Assembly (NCBI GenBank): GCA_002344965.1
Contig: DDUU01000041.1
Span: forward strand, 1-17,923
Direction of reading: 5' to 3'
Source: Candidatus Tepidiaquacellales bacterium UBA2330
GTDB taxonomy: Bacteria > Bacteroidota > Ignavibacteria > Tepidaquicellales > Tepidaquicellaceae
DNA: 17,923 nucleotides
Below are positions 7,311 to 14,010 of the stretch, piece by piece (the first letter of the stretch is position 1; every line of letters starts with the position of its first letter). The notes beneath the pieces are model-generated. The model was not told where the DNA came from, ran no database searches, and saw only the letters and a list, made by a program, of their open reading frames with translations. Both the position numbers and the translations under genes were made by a program.

Positions 7311-8612
7311 ATGAAAATTAAGAAAGACAAAGTAAAGCTGATCACGCTCGGATGTTCGAAGAATCTTGTTGATTCGGAATTTATATTATCACAGCTTAAA
7401 TCCAATGATATAGAAATAGTGGAAGATGAGAATGATGCGGAAAATGTTATCATAAATACTTGCGGATTTATTGAAAGCGCAAAGAAAGAATCTATTGATA
7501 CGATCATAAATGCGGTTGACAGAAAAGCAAAAGGTAAGCTTAAAAATGTTTATGTCGCAGGTTGTTTATCCGACAGATACAAAGCCGAACTGGAAAAGGA
7601 AATTCCGGAGGTGGATATGTATTTCGGAGCGACTGACAAGCCGAATACTATTATTGGAATTCTGAAAGCACTCGGCGGAAATTATAAGGATGAGCTCTTA
7701 GGAGAAAGAAGCTTAACTACTCCGGCTCATTTTGCGTACCTGAAGATCAGCGAAGGCTGCGATAATCCGTGTTCATTTTGTGCAATACCTATAATGCGCG
7801 GAATACACAGATCCAAACCCGCTGAACAGATTTTAATGGAAGCGCAGATACTTGCATCAAAAGGAGTGAAAGAATTAATTATAATCGGACAGGATACTAC
7901 TTACTGGGGTTTTGACATTAACAGGAAAAGAGAGCTTTCAAAATTATTAAAGGATCTGTCTCTTGTAAAAGGAATTGAATGGATAAGACTAATGTATGCT
8001 TATCCTTCAAGGTTTCCGGAAGATGTGATTAGCGTTATAAATGGCACTGAAAATATTTGTAAGTATATTGATATGCCTGTTCAGCATATTACTGACAATG
8101 TCCTGAAATCAATGAGAAGAGGGATTACGAAAAAAAATCTTACCGGACTTCTTGAAAAGATGAGAAACGAAATACCGGGAATTGCGCTCAGGACGACATT
8201 TATCGTAGGGTATCCGGATGAAACCGAAAAAGATTTTCTTGAATTATCTGACTTTGTAAAGGAATTTGAATTTGACAGACTGGGAGTATTCACATATTCG
8301 CATGAAGACGGAACTGCAGCTGCTGAAATACCTGACAGAATTCCGGCAAAGGAAAAACTCTCCAGGCAGAAACATATATTAGATATTCAAAAGGAAATTT
8401 CGGTGAAGAAAAACAGTGAGACGAAAGGATCTGAGCTGAAAGTTCTGGTTGACAGAAAAGAGAACGGATATTTTATCGGGCGAAGTTACAGGGATGCACC
8501 TGAGATCGATCAGGAAGTTTATATAAGCAATAAAGATCTGACAACCGGAAATTTTATTAATGTAAGAATATTCGATTATGAGGAATTTGATCTGTTCGGA
8601 GAAAAAATTTAA
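7311..8612 (+). CDS. rimO: Ribosomal protein S12 methylthiotransferase RimO
   Basis: A 433-aa radical-SAM methylthiotransferase that adds a methylthio group to the conserved Asp of ribosomal protein S12. The N-terminal UPF0004 domain carries auxiliary-cluster cysteines Cys15 (TLGCSKNLVDSE, the RimO-specific form), Cys51 (INTCGFIESAKKES) and Cys85 (AGCLSDR). The radical-SAM cluster is Cys150/Cys154/Cys157 in EGCDNPCSFCAIP. A C-terminal TRAM domain spans roughly 365-430. The block CGFIESAKKESID and the start LGCSKNLVDSE separate it from MiaB and MtaB. The ATG at 7311 gives the expected N terminus just before the first block. The region before it is A/T-rich without Shine-Dalgarno, as for most genes here. 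It is 45 bp upstream of the GWxTD gene and may share its transcript. Confidence 0.96.
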   Translation: MKIKKDKVKLITLGCSKNLVDSEFILSQLKSNDIEIVEDENDAENVIINTCGFIESAKKESIDTIINAVDRKAKGKLKNVYVAGCLSDRYKAELEKEIPEVDMYFGATDKPNTIIGILKALGGNYKDELLGERSLTTPAHFAYLKISEGCDNPCSFCAIPIMRGIHRSKPAEQILMEAQILASKGVKELIIIGQDTTYWGFDINRKRELSKLLKDLSLVKGIEWIRLMYAYPSRFPEDVISVINGTENICKYIDMPVQHITDNVLKSMRRGITKKNLTGLLEKMRNEIPGIALRTTFIVGYPDETEKDFLELSDFVKEFEFDRLGVFTYSHEDGTAAAEIPDRIPAKEKLSRQKHILDIQKEISVKKNSETKGSELKVLVDRKENGYFIGRSYRDAPEIDQEVYISNKDLTTGNFINVRIFDYEEFDLFGEKI

Positions 8613-8645
8613 CAGAAAAAAATTTAATTTAATTTATAATATTAC

Positions 8646-8651
8646 AGGAGG
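8646..8651 (+). promoter_or_regulatory. Strong Shine-Dalgarno site of the GWxTD gene
   Basis: AGGAGG lies 6 nt before the ATG at 8658. Nearly every other start in the window lacks such a site, so it fixes this start codon and suggests relatively strong or differently regulated translation of this gene. Confidence 0.8.
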
Positions 8652-8657
8652 TTTGAC

Positions 8658-9989
8658 ATGAATCAATATAAAATTTACACAATTGATTCGATCTGCAAAT
8701 TCAGAAAAGTTTTTTTTACTTTGTGTGTAATAGGTATAATTTTATTTTCATTTGCAGATACATTCTCACAGCTTGAGAATAAAAATATAGAAATTGACAC
8801 AAGGGACTTTTTCTATTTTGATCCGCTTGTATTTTACAGTAAGGATCAGGGAAAAGCCAGGCTTGATGTTTATCTTGAAATACCGCTGGAAAACCTGCAG
8901 TTCAAAAGAAATTATTCCACAAAAAATTACGACGCGAGCATTTCGTACAACATAAAAATTACAAATTCCTTTAATGAAATTGTAAGCAATGAAATCATTA
9001 AGGATTTTGTGACTACAACAAAAGCAGAGCAGAAGAATCTTGAATCTTCTTCAAAATATATTGTGAAAGAATATTATCTGAATCCGGGTAATTACAATCT
9101 TGATATTACCATTTCGGATATTAATACAAAGAAGGAAAAAGTAAAAAAGAGTGCTGTTGAAATTACGGACTTTGTAAAAAAGAATATTTCCGCAAGCAAC
9201 ATCATGCTTGTAAGTAATATAAAGGAGGAAAACGGAAAGAAAGTAATTACTCCGCTGATTGAAGGAAATATCGGAAATCTTAAAACTATTTATTTATTTT
9301 TTGAAGTTTATAATTCCGGTGAAAGCGAAGTTGTAAATGATTTTACATATACAATCACTGACAGCAAAAACAATGTATTGGAAAAAGACAATCTAGTCTA
9401 TACTCTTAATCCGGGAATAAATAAATATTTTGAAAAAATTTCCACAAGTAATCTGATCTTCGGTGATTACAAAGTAGAAATAAAAAACAATAACAGCGGA
9501 GAGATACTTTCCATTAAAGAATTTGAAAATAAACTCAGCGGTATACCTGCGAATGTAAAAGATCTAAATATTCTAATAGATCAGATGATATATATAGCAA
9601 GCAGCGAAGAAATTAACAAAATAAAAAAAGCATCATCAACTGAGCTTAAGGAAAAGTATTTTGTTGAATTCTGGAGAAGTAAAGATCCTTCTCCTTATAC
9701 TTCAAAGAATGAACTGATGACTGAATACTATAACAGGGTAAACACAGCAAACGAAAGATTCTCCCATTATATTGACGGATGGAAAACTGATATGGGAATG
9801 GTTTTTATAATTTACGGTGAGCCGAATAATATAGAAAGACATCCTTTTAATGAAGGTGTGAAACCATACGAGATCTGGGAGTTTTATAATGAAAATAAAC
9901 AGTTTATTTTTGTAGATGAAACCGGATTCGGAGATTATAAACTCACGACTCCTATATGGGATACTGACAAAAACAAGATCAGGTTTTGA
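8658..9989 (+). CDS. GWxTD domain-containing exported protein
   Basis: A 443-aa protein. Residues 1-37 look like an export signal: a Lys/Arg-containing start, then a hydrophobic core VFFTLCVIGIILFSFA (18-33) and a likely cleavage near 34-38. The central part (about 45-290) is rich in beta strands in repeated Ig-like or transthyretin-like layouts, with no recognised catalytic residues. The C-terminal domain has the family name motif GWKTD (374-378), then MGMVFIIYGEPN (379-390) and YEIWEFY (404-410). Before it is a helical segment ending EKYFVEFWRSKDPSP (332-346), also typical. The family occurs in Bacteroidota, Chlorobi and Acidobacteria and its role is unknown; an envelope location is inferred. 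It follows rimO by 45 bp and converges on the DUF58 gene with a 3-bp gap, leaving no room for a separate terminator. Confidence 0.85.
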   Translation: MNQYKIYTIDSICKFRKVFFTLCVIGIILFSFADTFSQLENKNIEIDTRDFFYFDPLVFYSKDQGKARLDVYLEIPLENLQFKRNYSTKNYDASISYNIKITNSFNEIVSNEIIKDFVTTTKAEQKNLESSSKYIVKEYYLNPGNYNLDITISDINTKKEKVKKSAVEITDFVKKNISASNIMLVSNIKEENGKKVITPLIEGNIGNLKTIYLFFEVYNSGESEVVNDFTYTITDSKNNVLEKDNLVYTLNPGINKYFEKISTSNLIFGDYKVEIKNNNSGEILSIKEFENKLSGIPANVKDLNILIDQMIYIASSEEINKIKKASSTELKEKYFVEFWRSKDPSPYTSKNELMTEYYNRVNTANERFSHYIDGWKTDMGMVFIIYGEPNNIERHPFNEGVKPYEIWEFYNENKQFIFVDETGFGDYKLTTPIWDTDKNKIRF

Positions 9990-9992
9990 TTT

Positions 9993-10982
9993 TCAGATCA
10001 GCATTTTTCTTTTATTCAGATATCCTAACAGTGCTGTATCAAATGAATCGGATGTGGAAATAGTAATAAATTCGATATTGTTTTTTATACATTCAGTCCT
10101 GTAGTTTCTGATAAATTCCTGAATGGATTCTCTGTAGATCTTTTGCATTGCAGCCGGCTGAGAATACATTTCCTCATTTGTTTCCATATCTTTTAAAGTT
10201 ACGGGGTTTCCTTCAAGAAAATTTATCTCAATCGGATCCAGTATCTGAAATATTATTAATTCATTTTTATTATATCTGAAGTGCTTCAAAGCGTTGATAA
10301 CTTCTTTTTGCTCATCAAACAAATCACTGAATAAAATTACCAGTCCTCTTTTCCTGACTTTATCGGCAATTTCATTCAGACATCCGGCCATTCCTGTTTT
10401 ATTTAACGGCTGAATTCTTGATAATTCTTTTAATATCAGACGCAGATTTGCTTTTGTAGAGTGGGGCGGAATATACGATCTGATTTCAGTGTCGTAAGTA
10501 GTGAGTGAAACCGCATCTCTCTGCAACTGCATAAGATAAGCTAGTGATGCGGCAAGATAAGATGAATATTCAAGCTTGGTAAGATCAGAACCTTTTGCTT
10601 CATTATTTTTGCTTTCCCCGGAAAAATATTTTTTGAAAAAACCTTTCCGCATATTATTTAAAGAGTCATTACCTCCCGATTTAAAATCCATTGACCTGCT
10701 AATATCAAGTAGGAGATATGTCTTAAGATTGGTTTCTTCCTCAAATCTTTTTACATAATACCTTTCAGTCTTACCGAGAATTTTCCAGTCAATGAATTTT
10801 AGATCATCGCCTGACATGTATTGTCTGTGCTCGGCAAATTCCACGCTGAATCCGTGATAAGGAGATTTATGAAGACCAGCAATAAACCCTTCCACTACCA
10901 TTCTGGCTTTCAGTTCCATATTCGAAAGCCGGGCAATAACGGAAGGGTCTAAATATTTTTTATAATCTGTTGTATCTGTCAA
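9993..10982 (-). CDS. DUF58 domain protein (von Willebrand A-like, MoxR-associated type)
   Basis: A 329-aa protein. The DUF58 signature is clear: HKSPYHGFSVEFAEHRQYMSGDDLKFIDWK (38-67, where GDD and DWK are the core), then RYYVKRFEEETN (74-85). A vWA-like fold follows with a metal-site motif DISRSM (93-98) and a later Asp-bearing strand VILFSDLFDE (about 214-223). Family members usually sit beside a MoxR AAA+ ATPase and vWA/TPR proteins (Bat-type operons) and are linked to envelope stress or protein maturation. Here the only neighbour is a TPR lipoprotein, and no MoxR gene is in the window. The start is TTG at 10980-10982: the preceding in-frame codon is a stop, and the next Met (22) would remove a conserved N-terminal stretch (YLDPSVIARLSN). 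It has no membrane segment. Confidence 0.88.
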   Translation of the reverse strand: MTDTTDYKKYLDPSVIARLSNMELKARMVVEGFIAGLHKSPYHGFSVEFAEHRQYMSGDDLKFIDWKILGKTERYYVKRFEEETNLKTYLLLDISRSMDFKSGGNDSLNNMRKGFFKKYFSGESKNNEAKGSDLTKLEYSSYLAASLAYLMQLQRDAVSLTTYDTEIRSYIPPHSTKANLRLILKELSRIQPLNKTGMAGCLNEIADKVRKRGLVILFSDLFDEQKEVINALKHFRYNKNELIIFQILDPIEINFLEGNPVTLKDMETNEEMYSQPAAMQKIYRESIQEFIRNYRTECIKNNIEFITISTSDSFDTALLGYLNKRKMLI

Positions 10983-11013
10983 TTACTTTTTAAACCTTCT
11001 GTTGATTTAATTA

Positions 11014-11685
11014 CTAATTCTGTGCCGGATCAACTTTTTTATCATCTTCTTTTTTTATGTCTTTTCCTTTGCTTTCATTCTCAAGTCTTTTTAATTTACT
11101 GTCTGAGTCTTCATCAATTCCTGTCTTTCCCGTTGATTCAGTTGTACCTGTTGTATCTGTATTACCGCCGGAGTTTTTAATATTTTCTTCAATGATTTCT
11201 TCAATGGATTTTCCGGATTTTAATACTTCAAGCATTGTCCTTGCTGATTCACTCATTTTATCATTCGAATCATTATCTTTTGGATATTTATCAAGAAACT
11301 TCTGATATGAAGCCATTGCGTTTTGTTTGTCTTTTAGAGTTTCGTCATAAATGAAAGCAACCATGAAGAGAGATTGTTTAGCTTCTTTTGTATCCGGGTG
11401 TTTTTCCGCAAGTTCTATATAGGTCTTTATTCCTTCCTGAGGATTATTTAAATTGCTGATCTGGATCCCGGCGATTTCGTTGTAAGCGAAAATCGCTTTG
11501 TCGGATTTAGGATAATGCTTCAGAAATTCTCTATAGTCGGCAATAGCTTCATCATATTTTTTTTCTTCCAGCTTTAGTTTGGCATCCGAAAGATACTGCT
11601 CCTCGCTCTTTTTATTTTCAGTACATCCGCTGATAATAATTGCAGACAATAAAATAAATATAATTTTAAAATTTAAATTTCGCAT
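11014..11685 (-). CDS. Tetratricopeptide-repeat lipoprotein (BamD/YbgF-like layout)
   Basis: A 223-aa protein. The N terminus is a lipoprotein signal: basic start, hydrophobic core IIFILLSAIII and lipobox ISGC, giving lipid-modified Cys21. Two or three TPR-type helix pairs follow. The first is about 30-62 (AKLKLEEKKYDEAIADY, with FLKHYPKS), the second about 63-100, the third about 101-140 (YQKFLDKYPKD). The pattern 'hhxxYPxS/D' after each pair is typical of the envelope TPRs in BamD and CpoB/YbgF. The C-terminal quarter (165-223) is low-complexity, rich in Thr, Gly, Lys, Asp and Glu, and probably disordered. It is 31 bp upstream of the DUF58 gene on the same strand, so the two are likely co-transcribed and may work together in the envelope (inference). 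Confidence 0.82.
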   Translation of the reverse strand: MRNLNFKIIFILLSAIIISGCTENKKSEEQYLSDAKLKLEEKKYDEAIADYREFLKHYPKSDKAIFAYNEIAGIQISNLNNPQEGIKTYIELAEKHPDTKEAKQSLFMVAFIYDETLKDKQNAMASYQKFLDKYPKDNDSNDKMSESARTMLEVLKSGKSIEEIIEENIKNSGGNTDTTGTTESTGKTGIDEDSDSKLKRLENESKGKDIKKEDDKKVDPAQN

Positions 11686-11706
11686 GTTTATTATTTAGTA
11701 TTAATT

Positions 11707-11724
11707 AATTTTTTTAAAAAAATT
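11707..11724. promoter_or_regulatory. 18-bp perfect A/T palindrome in the divergent promoter region
   Basis: AATTTTTTTAAAAAAATT is a perfect palindrome in the 72-bp gap between two divergent genes (TPR lipoprotein leftward, DUF2851 rightward). ATTAAT hexamers on both sides extend it as an imperfect dyad. It may be an UP-element-like, bent-DNA or regulator-binding site, but A/T runs are common in this genome. Confidence 0.3.
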
Positions 11725-11757
11725 TTATTAATGTAGTTAAAACCAATTTAAAAATTA

Positions 11758-13155
11758 ATGAAAAAACTAAACCTAAATGAAAATTTCATTTGCCGGATCT
11801 GGGAAGATGAAAATAATTATTCGGACCTTAAAACAAATGACGGAAGAAAAGTAGAAATACTTGATCGCGGCAAAAAAAACCCTGACGCAGGTCCGGATTA
11901 TTCGGACGCAAAGATAAGAATTGACGGGAATATCTATTCCGGTTCAATAGAGATTCACAGAACTTCCAATGACTGGTACTTGCACGGTCATCAGAATGAT
12001 ACAAAGTATAACGACGTGATACTGCATGTAGCGCTTTATGACGATCTGTTTTCAGGCAATAAGAATACGGCAGCGGGTAGGCAGGACGGGATCCCCACAG
12101 TAGTTCTGTCCGAATTCCTTTCAAGATCCATTCACGCGATCTGGAGAGATATAATCAGTAAACCTTCAGAATCATTCAGGCTTCCTTGCTTTCCCCAAAA
12201 TAATGAAGTCTTTTATGATGAAAAAATTAATTTTATTAAAGAAGCAGGTCTGGAAAGGCTGAGGCAGAAATCCGATAAATTCAGGGAACGCATTTCTGAA
12301 CTGAAAGAATATTCAGATCACGGAGATCCCGAAGATCAGGTTTTGTTCGAGTACATATGTGAAGCACTCGGATATTCGAAAAACAAGAAGCAGTTCATAT
12401 CACTTTCAAGGAAAATAGATGTAAGTGTAATCAGACATTTGAAAATGAACCGGATCCAGACAGAATCACTCATATTCGGATTGTCAGGATTTCTTTCAGA
12501 TCTTAAGATAGAGGACGAATATTCTGAAGAACTTTTCAATAACTGGGTCAATGTAAGAAAGAATATAAGAAGAGAAGAAATGACAAGGTCAGAATGGAAT
12601 TTCTTCAGATTACGTCCGCCTAACTTTCCGACACTGAGACTGGCATATGCATCCGGTCTGCTTTATGAGATAGTAAACAGAGGATTTGTTAAGGAATTGA
12701 TCAGTGAATTTACGGACAGTTCAGATATACAGAATTCGATGTATAATCTCTTTTCAAGGATTAAACTTTCTGACTACTGGGAAAGAAACTACAATTTCAA
12801 CAAGGTCTCGGCAACATCAAACAGGGGAATAGGTAATGAAAGAATAAAAGACATAATTTCGAATGTAGTTTTTCCGTTCATGTATCAGAGATCTTTTACC
12901 GAAAATGATCCGAACATGAAGAACAAGGTGGAATTTTATTTCAGGAATAACAGACTAATGCCGTCGGTGAACGAGATCTCAAAGGTAATGCAGGAACAGC
13001 TGGGAATTAAAGCCCTGAATCCGGCAACGGAGCAGGGGCTCATTCATCTTCATAATTATTACTGTATCTTCGGAAAGTGCAGCATGTGCAGGATAGGTAA
13101 GGAAGTATTCAGGGAAGACAGCGTACATGAACCTCTGAAGATCATTATTTACTGA
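11758..13155 (+). CDS. DUF2851 family protein
   Basis: A 465-aa protein of typical length for DUF2851, a family of unknown function found mostly in Bacteroidota and Chlorobi. N-terminal signatures: RIWEDENNY (13-21), NPDAGPDYSDAKIRI (41-55), GSIEIHRTSNDWYLHGH (62-78) and YNDVILHVALYDD (84-96). The GPD...EIH spacing on neighbouring strands looks like a PD-(D/E)XK nuclease core with His in place of Lys; this is my inference and not an established role. The middle is helical and charged, with LRPPNFPTLRLA at about 283-294. The C terminus has a cysteine cluster, Cys436, Cys441 and Cys444 in NYYCIFGKCSMCRIG, which could bind metal. No signal peptide or membrane segment is seen. It is transcribed alone, and a start at 11758 fits the family N terminus. 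Confidence 0.85.
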   Translation: MKKLNLNENFICRIWEDENNYSDLKTNDGRKVEILDRGKKNPDAGPDYSDAKIRIDGNIYSGSIEIHRTSNDWYLHGHQNDTKYNDVILHVALYDDLFSGNKNTAAGRQDGIPTVVLSEFLSRSIHAIWRDIISKPSESFRLPCFPQNNEVFYDEKINFIKEAGLERLRQKSDKFRERISELKEYSDHGDPEDQVLFEYICEALGYSKNKKQFISLSRKIDVSVIRHLKMNRIQTESLIFGLSGFLSDLKIEDEYSEELFNNWVNVRKNIRREEMTRSEWNFFRLRPPNFPTLRLAYASGLLYEIVNRGFVKELISEFTDSSDIQNSMYNLFSRIKLSDYWERNYNFNKVSATSNRGIGNERIKDIISNVVFPFMYQRSFTENDPNMKNKVEFYFRNNRLMPSVNEISKVMQEQLGIKALNPATEQGLIHLHNYYCIFGKCSMCRIGKEVFREDSVHEPLKIIIY

Positions 13156-14010
13156 AATAATCTGATCTGAAGTTTTCAACAGAAACCACTTAATAAGATT
13201 TGTAATTTGATTTTGAAACAAATTTTTGTTTTAAAAAAATTTTAAAAAAACAAAACAATTAAATAATTAATTTTTAAAGTACCGCAAAAATATTCTCTAT
13301 CACTTACTCCTTTGCTTAATATATTTTTATTTTCGTCAAAAATAACTTAACATTTAATATGATTCAGATCTTTTCTTCAATCGCTAACAGGAAAATAAAA
13401 TACTTATTGCATATATGACAGAATTTTTTTCTTTTCGATATTTTTTTGATTACAATAATTAATTGAATGGTTATATGATATTCATTTTGTTTCCGGATAT
13501 CCGATTATTCAGAAAAAATTTAAAGAAATCATATTGCAGATTTACATGCGTATTATCTGCATTAACAGTTTTTTCATTTTTTGATGTGGTTTATTGAATT
13601 CATTTTATCAAACAAATTAAAAAATTTACTCACTATACTATTTCTATTCTTTTATCATCTTACATATCTTAATTTTCTTTTCCCATGCTCTTTTTCCTAC
13701 TATGTAAATCTTCATATGGTTTGCCAATATTAAAAAAACAAACATCATTTCTGCAAAAAACTGTAAATGACTAAAGTACTTTATTGCTTTTATCTCTGTA
13801 TGAAAAATCAGTTAAACTGATCTGTTTTGTATAACCGAGATACAATTTTGAAAAAATTTCTTTGTGGAAAAATACAAAGTGACTTAATTTTGTATCAGTT
13901 CTATAGCTGCTTAAATTGCAATTTCAATTATATACTATTGCTGAAATTTTTTTCATATGAACTGACTCATTTAATTGTATTAAAATTTTATTAATCAAAT
14001 TCTTTAAAAA
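13156..14010. other. 855-bp very AT-rich non-coding gap
   Basis: No convincing gene on either strand. Near the 3' end of the DUF2851 gene there are overlapping A/T dyads (AAACAAA at 13216-13222 with TTTGTTT at 13225-13231, and TTTTGTTT with AAACAAAA around 13224-13255), which might mark transcript ends. A 6-bp hairpin, ATCAGT-TAA-ACTGAT, sits at 13807-13821. A 49-codon hydrophobic frame (13584-13733) is probably chance. The promoter of the large FG-GAP gene must lie here, but no clear Bacteroidota-type promoter could be fixed. Confidence 0.6.
13827..13895. repeat. Cluster of four TTGTAT/ATACAA copies upstream of the FG-GAP gene
   Basis: TTGTAT at 13827-13832, ATACAA at 13840-13845 and 13872-13877, and TTGTAT at 13890-13895. 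The first two form a dyad around a 7-base spacer. GATACAA (13839-13845) and TTGTATC (13890-13896) form a wider 7-bp dyad. The cluster ends about 115 bp before the start codon at 14011. It is a candidate operator or promoter region, weak because the background is AT-rich. Confidence 0.3.

Noticed and set aside
11828..12124. 98-codon minus-strand frame opposite the DUF2851 gene.
   Set aside because: The DUF2851 frame has clear family motifs over the same bases; the antisense frame is rich in Arg, His, Leu and Ser without any pattern.
13584..13733. 49-codon frame (+) with a hydrophobic Leu/Phe/Tyr-rich middle, a possible small membrane peptide or type I toxin.
   Set aside because: It lies in very AT-rich DNA where such frames arise by chance, has no ribosome binding site, and its composition is what T-rich non-coding DNA yields.
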